Shown here piece by piece: positions 1 through 7,515 of a stretch of 21,872 bases of DNA. Each line of letters opens with the position of its first letter. Position 1 is the stretch's first letter. The translations under genes were made by a program, and so were the position numbers. Under the pieces are notes generated by a model, which was given only the letters and a program-made list of their open reading frames with translations, was not told the origin of the DNA and searched no databases. Source of the stretch: Cyanobacteria bacterium UBA9579 (lineage in GTDB: Bacteria; Cyanobacteriota; Vampirovibrionia; Gastranaerophilales; UBA9579); NCBI GenBank assembly GCA_003499585.1, contig DNSU01000023.1, positions 1 to 21,872 of the forward strand. Direction: 5' to 3'.

Positions 1-141
1 ATCGGGTAATTGGGTCTTAAATTTGGTTCCATTTCCTTACTTCCCCTTCTCTATATGATATTCACATTATTTATCGTTTTAGTGTTCGCTAAAGATTTAA
101 AGTATAAAGATGTAATTAATTGCTAATTTTTTTTGTTTTGT

Positions 142-160
142 AAAGTATTATTAATACTTT
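142..160. repeat. short AT palindrome in the leading non-coding stretch
   Basis: Positions 1-246 hold no convincing gene. The one structured site is a palindrome with 9-base arms (AAAGTATTA and TAATACTTT) around one central T, followed on the plus strand by a short T run. It could be a weak terminator for rightward transcription entering from outside the window, but the stem is pure A/T apart from one G-C pair in each arm, so this is uncertain. Just before the stop at 247 there are three AAAAAG runs spaced about ten bases apart, with no clear meaning. Confidence 0.3.
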
Positions 161-246
161 TTAAAATCTACTGTCTAACCCTTTTTACTTGCATAGAGTG
201 ATAAAAAGACAAAAAGTAGTAGCAAAAAGTAAGCTGTTTAATGAGG

Positions 247-675
247 CTAAGGCAACTGTTTTCCTTTACCTAAGCCTAATACTTCCCTGCCAAAAACAGC
301 AGCTCCGCCTGCTAGAAACAATCCGGCACAAATTGCGTTAATTGGCGGTGGCGTTAACACTGCACCTGCTGCTAATCCAAGTGGAACTGCATAGGTAGCA
401 ACTGATTTCACACTTGAAGTTACTAGATTCTTGGCGGTTAAAATTCCTGATAAAACCTTGCTATCAAGACTATACTTTCTAAATCCTGTTTTGATTTTTT
501 CTAATAAAGGACTATCAATCTGAGCTGTTTGATGTTTAACATAGACATCACTAATGCCTGATGTAAGGTCACTTTTAGTTTGCTCAACAGCTTTACGTGA
601 TGCTCTTTTAGCAGCATCACCAATTAATAATATCGATCCTCCAATTCCAATAAGCTTTGGTATATAAGAAGCCAT
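247..675 (-). CDS. small hypothetical membrane-associated protein
   Basis: This 142-residue protein belongs to no family I recognise. A short hydrophobic stretch lies at residues 4-20, and a longer Ala/Gly/Leu/Val-rich one at about 92-128, interrupted by a Pro-Pro-Pro run near 109-111. The middle (about 21-90) is charged and probably helical. This fits a small membrane-anchored protein with one hairpin-like hydrophobic region near the C-terminus. The ATG start is well supported: TAGGAGA lies just upstream, and its TAG is the stop codon of the preceding gene, so the two genes are 9 bases apart and very likely co-transcribed and translationally coupled. The C-terminus is Gly/Lys-rich. Function is unknown. 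Confidence 0.75.
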   Translation of the reverse strand: MASYIPKLIGIGGSILLIGDAAKRASRKAVEQTKSDLTSGISDVYVKHQTAQIDSPLLEKIKTGFRKYSLDSKVLSGILTAKNLVTSSVKSVATYAVPLGLAAGAVLTPPPINAICAGLFLAGGAAVFGREVLGLGKGKQLP

Positions 676-684
676 AATCTTCTC

Positions 685-1548
685 CTATTTTGCTACTACA
701 TTTAAATTTTGTCCTATCTGTGGTGGTGAATTATCTTGTGACATTTGATTAGAATTGCTTTGAATATCTAATTTCTGCCCTGGTTTTGCCTGCAGGTTTT
801 TTCCGGCTAACTTTAATAAAACCCTGCTTGCTGTTAAGGCGTCCTGATTGTAGGCAGCATCTGATTTTTGCATGTTTTTGAGTAACTGAACCGTCAAATC
901 ATCTCCTGCCGCATAGCCTGAGTCTAAAGTGGCAAGAGCCATTACCCTTACGCCTTCAGATGGATCCTGTAATGCTTTATTCAGTAGATTTGTCAGAGCT
1001 TGATCTTGTATTCTTGATTTATCTTCTTTAAACCTGTTTAAGACTTCTTTAATACCCATCAGTCTTATGTCGGTATTGGCATTATTTAAATAATTTTCTA
1101 AAGATTTTACATATTCAACAGATAATGGTGCAGCTTGTTTTGGAGTCTCTGTCTTTTGAGGCTCATCCTGCTTGGTAGGAGGTTGTGGTGCTTGCTGCTG
1201 AGGCTGTTGTGCTGGCTGATTTGCATATTGGTTTACTGCTTGGTTGACATACTGATTTGGCACTGGATAAGGGGCGTAATTTGGTCCATAATAAGGCCCA
1301 TGAGCTTGCCCACCTACTGTAGGATTGTAAATATTTATCCCTACAGCACCTACACTTGGGGTTTGCTTAGAATTATGCTGGTTATAATTTCCGTTAACAG
1401 GATAATACGGTTGTGGATAATAAGATGCAGGAGGTTGTGCCTGATTTTGTAACTGTCCAGCAGTATTATTTCCAGCATCATTACCCTGTGAAGGCATAGC
1501 TGCTGGAACATTATGGTTTGCATTATACTGTTGTGATACTGGATACAC
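685..1548 (-). CDS. low-complexity N/Q/P/Y-rich protein with HEAT-like C-terminal domain
   Basis: This is a 287-residue protein in two parts. Residues 1-140 are low complexity, rich in Asn, Gln, Pro, Tyr and Ala, with short repeats such as NQYVNQ/NQYANQ around 98-111 and a Gln/Pro run at 111-124, and are almost certainly disordered. Residues 143-250 are helical and resemble two or three HEAT-type repeats (an alpha-helical scaffold for protein binding), for example the stretch around DPSEGVRVMALATL. The tail after 255 is again polar. There is no signal peptide or membrane segment, so it is probably a cytoplasmic scaffold. The start is GTG, supported by AAGAGGG seven bases upstream. The next gene follows 9 bases after its stop. 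I assign no molecular function. Confidence 0.75.
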   Translation of the reverse strand: MYPVSQQYNANHNVPAAMPSQGNDAGNNTAGQLQNQAQPPASYYPQPYYPVNGNYNQHNSKQTPSVGAVGINIYNPTVGGQAHGPYYGPNYAPYPVPNQYVNQAVNQYANQPAQQPQQQAPQPPTKQDEPQKTETPKQAAPLSVEYVKSLENYLNNANTDIRLMGIKEVLNRFKEDKSRIQDQALTNLLNKALQDPSEGVRVMALATLDSGYAAGDDLTVQLLKNMQKSDAAYNQDALTASRVLLKLAGKNLQAKPGQKLDIQSNSNQMSQDNSPPQIGQNLNVVAK

Positions 1549-1723
1549 CTTACATCCCTCTTTCCCTGTTTTTGAGTCCCAACCTGATTTTAATGATCAC
1601 TATTAATATAAAAAATAATTTCTATAAAATTTGCTTTATATTTTTATTCTGATTAAGTATTGTTACAAAGATAAATATTTTTCGATTTGGCACTTTAAAA
1701 CATTCAATGGATCTAATAATTCT

Positions 1724-1750
1724 CATATAATTTATAATATAAATTATATG
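1724..1750. promoter_or_regulatory. 27-base AT palindrome with -10-like boxes between divergent genes
   Basis: There is a perfect inverted repeat with 12-base arms (CATATAATTTAT and ATAAATTATATG) around a 3-base centre. It contains two plus-strand TATAAT hexamers (1726-1731 and 1733-1738) and one on the minus strand (1743-1748). It lies 33 bases before the CxxCxxCC gene at 1783 and about 175 bases before the divergent gene starting at 1548. The placement suggests a core promoter, possibly bidirectional, or an operator covering one. No good -35 box is seen at 17 bases, so the exact promoter is not fixed. Confidence 0.45.
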
Positions 1751-1782
1751 TTTTAAAATTAGCTCGAATTTGAGGTTTAAGA

Positions 1783-2406
1783 ATGGATTTTAATGGCTCT
1801 AATGAGATGAATGTTAATAATGAGATCAATAATTATGAGGAAAGTTATAAAAAAGACTTCCCTCAGCACGTATGCAGAACATGTGGCAGATGCTGCAAGT
1901 CTATTACCACATGTCATACATATGAAGAATTAAAAGAAATGACAGCACAAGGACAGGAAGAAGCGCGAGTCTTTATAGAGATATTTAAAGCTTATCCTAG
2001 TATTGATGAAGCAAGAAAAGTAGTTCCTGAGCAGGTAGAGCAGATTCTTAGTATACTTGAGTGCGAAGAAGGATTTGATATCAATAAAGTAACTTTTTAT
2101 TACTGTCCTCACGTAACAGATGACGGAAGATGTTCAATTTATGAAGTACGTCCGGGTTGCTGCAGAAGAGCTCCAAATCATGGATGGTCAGTTATGCCTC
2201 CGGACTGCGGTTTTGAAGGATGGCAATTTGAACAGAGAGAGAAGCATAAAAAGATGGTCAGATCTGTAAAAGAATATCTCTATATGATTGAAAGCCTTTC
2301 TAGAGATGGGAAAGTTCCCGGTAAGGATATGACTGTAGAAGAATTAAGAAAAAATATAGAAGAAAAAATAAAACCCTGGGAAAAATTTGGTTCAAAGTTC
2401 TGGTAG
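1783..2406 (+). CDS. YkgJ-family CxxCxxCC cysteine-cluster protein (first of two)
   Basis: This 207-residue protein carries the N-terminal signature of the YkgJ/UPF0153 family (PF03692, putative zinc- or iron-chelating): CRTCGRCC with Cys at 31, 34, 37 and 38. Further conserved cysteines lie at 108, 117, 126/127 and 142, within contexts FYYCPH, GRCSIYEVRPGCC and PPDCGF. This pattern of about eight cysteines is typical of a metal- or Fe-S-binding fold. The biochemical role is not established; family members have been linked to metal handling. The start ATG has GAGG seven bases upstream. A related gene follows 23 bases downstream, so the pair is likely one transcript. The first 25 residues are Asn/Glu-rich and longer than in the downstream paralogue. 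No membrane segment is present. Confidence 0.85.
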   Translation: MDFNGSNEMNVNNEINNYEESYKKDFPQHVCRTCGRCCKSITTCHTYEELKEMTAQGQEEARVFIEIFKAYPSIDEARKVVPEQVEQILSILECEEGFDINKVTFYYCPHVTDDGRCSIYEVRPGCCRRAPNHGWSVMPPDCGFEGWQFEQREKHKKMVRSVKEYLYMIESLSRDGKVPGKDMTVEELRKNIEEKIKPWEKFGSKFW

Positions 2407-2429
2407 ATACAAAAAATTCGGAGATAAAG

Positions 2430-2909
2430 ATGTCTGAAGCTGTAAAAAGAGTACAGGAATTACTAAAACTTCCTCAAGATTTGTGCAATATGTGTGGTAA
2501 ATGCTGTAAAATAGCCACTTTTAAAGGTGGTTTATCTTATGAAGAGATAATAGAATTAATTAATAATCCGGATGAAGACCCTACACAGATCGAAGGAGCC
2601 AAAGACTTTTTATCAATTTTTGTGCCTTATAAATCAAGAGAAGAAGCAATGAAAGCAGGCCCTGGGCTTATTGAGAGGGTATTGGAAAGATTTGGCAAAG
2701 ATTCTGACGTAAGCTTCTTCTATTGTAAATATGTAGGCGAAAATAATTCCTGCTTAATCCACGAAGATCGCCCAATGTTATGCCGCATGTATCCTGTTCC
2801 GCATGCAAGAACTTTCTACAATCCAGGCTGTGGATTTGAGGAACGGGGAAAGAAGAACTGGCAGGAAATAGAAGAAATCGTAGAACAGCTTAAAAGAAAT
2901 CACCAGTAA
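2430..2909 (+). CDS. YkgJ-family CxxCxxCC cysteine-cluster protein (second of two)
   Basis: This 159-residue protein is of the same family as its upstream neighbour. The signature CNMCGKCC (Cys 19, 22, 25, 26) is followed by FFYCKYV (Cys 99), NSCLIHEDRP (Cys 108), MLCRMYP (Cys 118) and NPGCGFEE (Cys 134). All eight cysteines expected for the metal site are present. The middle third, between the cluster and FFYC, aligns by eye with the first protein (a KSREEAMKAGP-like stretch against SIDEARKVVP), so the two probably arose by duplication. The ribosome site GGAGATAAAG precedes the ATG. The stop codon directly abuts the stop codon of the convergent spmB gene, leaving no room for a terminator. 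Confidence 0.85.
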   Translation: MSEAVKRVQELLKLPQDLCNMCGKCCKIATFKGGLSYEEIIELINNPDEDPTQIEGAKDFLSIFVPYKSREEAMKAGPGLIERVLERFGKDSDVSFFYCKYVGENNSCLIHEDRPMLCRMYPVPHARTFYNPGCGFEERGKKNWQEIEEIVEQLKRNHQ

Positions 2910-3446
2910 TTAATTTAAAAATATCAACTGACATATAAATAAAGCAGCAAGCATGCCCGCAATGTCTGCAATTAAACCTGCAGCAATGGCATGCCTGAAC
3001 TTTGTAACCCCAACGGAACCAAAGTATACAGCTAATACATAAAAAGTTGTTTCTGAACTTCCTACCATTACCGCAGCCAGTCTTGCAGTATATGAATCGC
3101 CCCCATGCTGAGTGGCAATTTCTGTCATTATTCCTAAAGCCCCGCTTCCTGAAAGAGGTCTGATAATAGCTAAAGGTAGTACATCAGCCGGCATGCCGAT
3201 TAATCCCAATAGAGGACTGAATGCATGAGCAATCATATCAATTGCACCGGAAGCTCTGAACATTCCAATTGCTACAAGAATGGCAACAAGATATGGAATA
3301 ATTTTTACTCCGACAGAAAAACCTTCTTTAGCTCCGTCTATTAATGTTTCATATAGAGGTACTCTTTTATATAGAGCCCATACAGGAATAAGCACTAACA
3401 TTAAAGGAATTGCCCAGGCTGATAAAACTTGAATTATCTCTTTCAT
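2910..3446 (-). CDS. spmB: SpmB-like membrane protein (nucleoside-recognition/Gate domain)
   Basis: This 178-residue polytopic membrane protein matches SpmB, named for spore maturation in Bacillus but common in non-sporulating bacteria. I see about five hydrophobic segments, the conserved RPLSGSGALGIM stretch and the GSSETTFYVLAVYFG motif, both hallmarks of the Gate fold shared with nucleoside transporters. The function in non-sporulators is unknown; a small-molecule transport role is inferred from the fold. Its ATG overlaps the stop of spmA as TAATG, with GGAGG seven bases upstream inside spmA, so translation is coupled. The length is normal for the family. Confidence 0.88.
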   Translation of the reverse strand: MKEIIQVLSAWAIPLMLVLIPVWALYKRVPLYETLIDGAKEGFSVGVKIIPYLVAILVAIGMFRASGAIDMIAHAFSPLLGLIGMPADVLPLAIIRPLSGSGALGIMTEIATQHGGDSYTARLAAVMVGSSETTFYVLAVYFGSVGVTKFRHAIAAGLIADIAGMLAALFICQLIFLN

Positions 3447-4087
3447 TACTCAGCCTCCGCTTTATTAATTAAAGAGGAACTAACTGACTCAAGAGAAGGT
3501 TTAATCTGAAAATAAGGGATTTTTTCCAGAATTTTCACAACTGTTATAGCGGTAATTAAAGCAACACTTGTCGCAATTAGTGTTGGCCCAATTATAATTG
3601 TCGGATTTTTTGATCCAGCAGCTAATAATACAGCAATAATTGTTGCAGGTACTAATTGAAATCCGGCTGTATTCATTGCAAGAAATGTGCACATGGCATT
3701 AGATGCAGTATCTTTATTTGGATTAAGCTTCTGGAGTTCTTTCATTGCTTTTATTCCGATAGGAGTAGCAGCATTTGTCAGGCCAAGCGCATTTGCCGAA
3801 AAGTTCATAGCTATGTTGCCAATTGATGGGTGATCAGGAGGTACCTGAGGAAAGAGTCTCTTTGTTACTGGTTTGATTAACTTTGACAGTATGTTTATGA
3901 GGCCTGATGCCTCTGCCAGCTTCATAATTCCAAGCCATAAAGACATAACACCAATTAAAGATATTGATATATCGACAGCTAGTTTAGCTGAATCCATAGC
4001 AGCTTGAGTTACTGCATCAATACGTCCGTTTATTCCACCTAATACTACTGCTGTTACTATAAAAAATAACCAGATGTAGCCTAACAC
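3446..4087 (-). CDS. spmA: SpmA-like membrane protein (nucleoside-recognition/Gate domain)
   Basis: This is a polytopic membrane protein of 213 residues from the GTG start chosen here. It matches SpmA by the N-terminal LGYIWLFF segment, LWLGIMKLAE, LFPQVPPDHPS, the strongly conserved NALGLTNAATPIGIKAM and FLAMNTAGFQLVPAT. I prefer the GTG at 4087 because GGAG sits six bases upstream and because known SpmA proteins begin just before this YIW segment. An in-frame GTG at 4123 or ATG at 4120 would add 11-12 residues with only a weak ribosome site. It forms a coupled pair with spmB. The role outside sporulation is not established; no other sporulation gene is present here. Confidence 0.88.
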   Translation of the reverse strand: MLGYIWLFFIVTAVVLGGINGRIDAVTQAAMDSAKLAVDISISLIGVMSLWLGIMKLAEASGLINILSKLIKPVTKRLFPQVPPDHPSIGNIAMNFSANALGLTNAATPIGIKAMKELQKLNPNKDTASNAMCTFLAMNTAGFQLVPATIIAVLLAAGSKNPTIIIGPTLIATSVALITAITVVKILEKIPYFQIKPSLESVSSSLINKAEAE

Positions 4088-4195
4088 TTTTATCTCCAAA
4101 AATTTCTCGGTGATGACCATCACTTTTCTTATATTTATATTTTACATGGTCGATTTAAAAAAATATATATTTTTTTCCGTACAACTTTGCGTCTT

Positions 4196-4227
4196 AAACT
4201 ATTCTATAGTTTTAAAAAAAGTTTATA
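4196..4227. promoter_or_regulatory. inverted repeats in the spmA / WYL divergent region
   Basis: The 345-base stretch between the spmA start (4087) and the first WYL gene (4433) has no gene. In its middle lies a hairpin-like repeat, AAACTAT-TCT-ATAGTTT (4196-4212), followed by AAAGTTTATA (4218-4227), which read on the minus strand is TATAAACTTT, a 9-of-10 match to the motif repeated at 4305-4360. The region is otherwise very A/T-rich and must hold promoters for both directions. I could not fix a -35/-10 pair for spmA. Confidence 0.4.
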
Positions 4228-4304
4228 AGCTGTAAAAAAGTGACTGTATTTAAAAACATAAGATATTTATATGTTTCCTAGTCATAACTTCAATATCGAC
4301 TAGT

Positions 4305-4360
4305 TGTAAACTTTTGTAAACTTTTTGTTTGGCATAGAAAACTGAAAATATGTAAACTTT
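4305..4360. promoter_or_regulatory. three direct copies of TGTAAACTTT upstream of the WYL genes
   Basis: Exact copies of TGTAAACTTT occur at 4305-4314, 4315-4324 (head to tail, one helical turn apart) and 4351-4360. An inverted near-copy sits at 4218-4227. The third copy lies just before a plausible -10 box (TATACT, 4379-4384), placing it over the -35 position of a promoter for the WYL genes. The arrangement is that of a cooperative operator. Binding by the adjacent WYL regulators is inference; autoregulation is common for such regulators. The shorter core GTAAACT recurs at 5392-5398, directly before the second WYL gene. Confidence 0.5.
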
Positions 4361-4432
4361 CAGAAACTATATATGTAATATACTAAGATGTAACAAAATC
4401 TGGATTTGTTGTTTTGGGTTAGCTTAAGTTAT

Positions 4433-5383
4433 ATGACATTAAAGATAAATAAGAATGATCTCAAATGTTGGGATAATATAAGCGTTACTGCTTATAGGAT
4501 TATTTCGATATTTAATATGCTTGTTGAAAAGTCTTGTAGTGATAAGGAAATCAATGAAAGGCTTCAACAGGATATTATTGGCGCAAGATCGTTGTCTCAA
4601 GATACAATTTGTATTTACATCAATACTCTTAGGGCTCTTGGATGTACAATCTCAAGACCTTCAAAGAATAATGACTATAAATATGTCCTCAAGTCGCATC
4701 CATTCAAATTAAAGTTAGATAATGATGAAATATACACACTTGTGGAAGTCAGAAAATACATCTCAACTCTCGATGATTGGCGTTTAATGGTTAATGTCGA
4801 TACTTTATACAATGAAATTATCGACCAGCTTGATTCTGATCAAAAAAAGAAATTTACCCAGACAATGAAGGATTGTTTGAGAGATATTGAGGTCACGCAC
4901 AAAACACAGTTAATATCTCTGCTTGAAAAATATTGCAGTAAAAAGAAGACTTTACTGATAAGTTATATTTCTCCGGAAACTGGTGAGAAGACAATAGAAA
5001 TAACCATTGATAAACTTAGTTATGAAAATGGTGCTTTTTATTTATGGGGCAATACGGCTCAGGATGAGACATTGTATTTAAGGGTTGATAGAATCAAGGA
5101 AATTAAAGCTATAAATATTAAAAGCAGTAAATATATCCCGCAAATATACTGTGTGAGATACAAGTTAATAGGCATTCAAGCTTTAATGTTCATTCCTAAC
5201 GAAGATGAAAGCATTATAGAGAAAGATGAACAGGAAATAATTGTTGAAGCAAAAATCCAGAACAAATTTAAATTTATTCAAAGAGTATTGTCTTACGGGA
5301 ATGACTGCACAGTTATATCTCCTGAAAATATCAAGAAAGAAATAATCTCAAAATTAAAATCAATGTACAACAGTTACAAATAA
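4433..5383 (+). CDS. WYL-domain transcriptional regulator (first of two)
   Basis: This 316-residue protein has the layout of WYL regulators. An N-terminal winged-helix-like DNA-binding region (about residues 17-85) contains SVTAYRIISIFNML and a TICIYINTLRALGC helix. A linker of about 80 residues follows, then a WYL domain at about 170-230 (LLISYISPETGEK, GAFYLWG, LYLRVDRIKEI) and a C-terminal WCX-like part to the end (FIQRVLSYGNDCTVISP). WYL domains are Sm-like folds that sense ligands, often nucleic acids. The literal WYL triplet is replaced by FYLWG. I start at the ATG at 4433; an in-frame TTG at 4406 would add nine residues not typical of the family. Neither has a clear ribosome site. The second WYL gene follows 16 bases downstream. 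The repeated motif upstream suggests self-regulation. Confidence 0.85.
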   Translation: MTLKINKNDLKCWDNISVTAYRIISIFNMLVEKSCSDKEINERLQQDIIGARSLSQDTICIYINTLRALGCTISRPSKNNDYKYVLKSHPFKLKLDNDEIYTLVEVRKYISTLDDWRLMVNVDTLYNEIIDQLDSDQKKKFTQTMKDCLRDIEVTHKTQLISLLEKYCSKKKTLLISYISPETGEKTIEITIDKLSYENGAFYLWGNTAQDETLYLRVDRIKEIKAINIKSSKYIPQIYCVRYKLIGIQALMFIPNEDESIIEKDEQEIIVEAKIQNKFKFIQRVLSYGNDCTVISPENIKKEIISKLKSMYNSYK

Positions 5384-5399
5384 CAGATTACGTAAACTA

Positions 5400-6371
5400 A
5401 TGGTGAATATGGGTAAGAAGACAAAAATTAGTTCAACAGCATATCGAGTACTGCTTTTAATGCAATTGTTAAATGCGCATGATTGCAGTATTAATTTTCT
5501 TAACAATGTTTTTTCTAATGACCCCAATATTGCCAGAACTTTTTCAAAAGAAGTTATCCTAAAATATATATACACATTAAGATCTGCCGGGTATAAAATC
5601 TCAAAACCAAGTCCTGCTAATGATCATACTTATAAGCTGGTTAAAGCACCACTTACAATGAAGTTAAAAGAGCAGGAAATCAAAACCCTTGCTATATTAG
5701 AAGGATATATTTCCAGCTTATACCAGGATCGACTGCAAAAAAACTTTAATACTTTAATGGAAAAGCTTTATCGCTACCTATCAGAGGATCAAATAGCCTT
5801 ATTCAATAATGTCAGAAAAGTCCATCACGAAGAAATAAATGAACTTTCTGCAAAATACTCAGAATATGCCTCACTAATAAAAAAGTTTGAACAATACTGC
5901 ATAGAGGACCAAAGAGTCATAGTTAAATATAAATTTCCTATTGATGATGAAGAAAAGCAAATAGTACTCGAGCCAAAGTCTATTAAATATGATTCAAAAG
6001 ATGTTTATATATCCGGTTATAACTCTATTACAGGTGAAAGGCAACTGCTTAATCTGAATAATATCCAGGAGATTAAGCAATTACCCGTTAAATCCAGATA
6101 TAACTATGTTTTATCCCCAATAATATTCAAGCTTAAAGGAAGATTGGCTAAGGGTTATCGACTTTATGAGGATGAAAAAATAGCAGGAACAGACCCTGAA
6201 TCAGGAACAATTACAATAGCAGCTTATGTGGATGATAAAAATATGCTGCTTCAAAGACTATTAAAATATGGTGATTTTTGTGAGGTCTTATATCCAAACA
6301 TTTTTCGGGAAAAGATGATTTCCCTGATAGAAGATGCGTTAAAAAATTATGGCATAACCGTTGTAGGGTAA
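5400..6371 (+). CDS. WYL-domain transcriptional regulator (second of two)
   Basis: This 323-residue protein is a paralogue of its upstream neighbour and matches it in domain order: ISSTAYRVLLLMQLL opens the DNA-binding region (about 9-80, with VILKYIYTLRSAGYKISKP), then a linker, a WYL domain at about 170-230 (VIVKYKFPIDDEEKQ, DVYISGYN, RQLLNLNNIQEI) and a WCX-like end (LLQRLLKYGDFCEVLYP). The WYL triplet itself has diverged to VYISG. By eye the two are clearly homologous but well diverged, so the duplication is old. The start at 5400 has no visible ribosome site; an ATG at 5409 is equally possible. The pair could act as a heterodimer, as known for some tandem WYL regulators, but this is inference. 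Its stop is 10 bases from that of the convergent murG. Confidence 0.85.
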   Translation: MVNMGKKTKISSTAYRVLLLMQLLNAHDCSINFLNNVFSNDPNIARTFSKEVILKYIYTLRSAGYKISKPSPANDHTYKLVKAPLTMKLKEQEIKTLAILEGYISSLYQDRLQKNFNTLMEKLYRYLSEDQIALFNNVRKVHHEEINELSAKYSEYASLIKKFEQYCIEDQRVIVKYKFPIDDEEKQIVLEPKSIKYDSKDVYISGYNSITGERQLLNLNNIQEIKQLPVKSRYNYVLSPIIFKLKGRLAKGYRLYEDEKIAGTDPESGTITIAAYVDDKNMLLQRLLKYGDFCEVLYPNIFREKMISLIEDALKNYGITVVG

Positions 6372-6381
6372 TGGCTGCTTC

Positions 6382-7515
6382 TTAATAGCATCTTGCTACG
6401 TTTTTTATAATTTTTACAATATTATCTGTAGCATTTGGCTTTGCCAGATGCATATTTGCTTCCTGCATACTTTTAAGCCTGTCATAGTCACATAAAATTT
6501 CTAAAATTAAACTCATCAAATTATCTGAGCTGCATTTTGAATCATCCAGCCATACTGCTGCCCCGGCTTTTTCCATAGCAACAGCGTTAAATCTCTGATG
6601 ATCTGCTGCTGCAAATGGATAAGGGATTAGAATTGCAGGTAATTCACTTAAATTCAATTCGGATAGGCTTAAAGACCCTGATCTTGAAATGGCCAAATCA
6701 GCAGCTGTGAGCACAAAAGCCATGTCATCAAAATAAGGTCTTAAGGCATATTCCTTATAATCTGAATATTCAGGCCATGCTTGTGTCATTTTGTCCCTGT
6801 ATTCATCAAAATTTTTCTTACCTGTCTGATGAATTACCTGAAAACCATGTTCCTTAATCAATTTGGGTACAATTTCAAGCAGTGCATTATTTATAGTTTT
6901 AGCGCCCTGTGATCCGCCCATTACAAGAATAGTTCTCTTATCAGGACTTAAACCTAATTCTGCGAGTGCAACCTCTTTAGATACTGTGCTAAAATTTGCC
7001 CTTATAGGATTACCATTAATCACTATATTATTTGATTTAAGATAGCTTTTAGCCTGCTCAAACGCAACGGAAACAACTTTTGCCCATGGGGCCATAAACT
7101 TGCTTACAATGCCAGGATGAGCATCAGAATCATGAATCACAAAAGGAATTCTCAATATAATTGCAGCTAATAGAACCGGGCCACTCACATATCCACCTGT
7201 ACCAAATACGATGTCAGGTTTGATGCGTATAAGATGAACTATAGACTGCTGAACGCTTTTGTTTAGCTCAAAAAACCACTTAATTAAGCTTAAGCCTGTT
7301 TTTCTTGGCATGCCGGATATTGCTATCGGGCGAAATTCAACTCCTTCTCTTGCTGCGATATCTTTTTCCATATTCTCAGAGCAGCCAATGTAATATATAT
7401 TATTTATCTGAGGATCATTTTTTAATTTTTGAATTACAGCAACTACAGGATAAACATGCCCTCCGGTGCCGCCGCCTGTAACTACTATATTAAGTTTTTT
7501 TCTTTCAGACTGCAT
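6382..7515 (-). CDS. murG: UDP-GlcNAc:lipid I N-acetylglucosaminyltransferase MurG
   Basis: MurG transfers GlcNAc to lipid I on the inner face of the cytoplasmic membrane, making lipid II. The 377-residue protein shows the N-terminal glycine loop GGGTGGH (14-20, with the conserved His), FGTGGYVSGP (104-112), the second-domain loop GGSQGA (200-205), and the donor-binding region SRSGSLSLSEL with a conserved Glu near 286, followed by PYPFAAADHQRFNA. The usual HEQN-x-x-x-G loop is HDSDAHPG (128-135) here, a noticeable change. The ATG overlaps the end of ftsW by 11 bases and has GAGG six bases upstream, so translation is coupled. It is the last gene of the mur/fts operon. Confidence 0.95.
   Translation of the reverse strand: MQSERKKLNIVVTGGGTGGHVYPVVAVIQKLKNDPQINNIYYIGCSENMEKDIAAREGVEFRPIAISGMPRKTGLSLIKWFFELNKSVQQSIVHLIRIKPDIVFGTGGYVSGPVLLAAIILRIPFVIHDSDAHPGIVSKFMAPWAKVVSVAFEQAKSYLKSNNIVINGNPIRANFSTVSKEVALAELGLSPDKRTILVMGGSQGAKTINNALLEIVPKLIKEHGFQVIHQTGKKNFDEYRDKMTQAWPEYSDYKEYALRPYFDDMAFVLTAADLAISRSGSLSLSELNLSELPAILIPYPFAAADHQRFNAVAMEKAGAAVWLDDSKCSSDNLMSLILEILCDYDRLKSMQEANMHLAKPNATDNIVKIIKNVARCY

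Noticed and set aside
1135..1452. A 105-residue plus-strand frame rich in Leu, Ile, Arg and Trp
   Set aside because: It is the antisense of the low-complexity N/Q/P/Y-rich gene; its odd composition comes from reading that repeat region backwards, and it has no ribosome site.
4088..4123. A longer SpmA start at 4123 or 4120
   Set aside because: The GTG at 4087 has GGAG at ideal spacing and matches where known SpmA proteins begin.
2910..4123. spmA-spmB as evidence that the organism forms spores
   Set aside because: These genes occur in many non-sporulating bacteria, and no other sporulation gene is visible.
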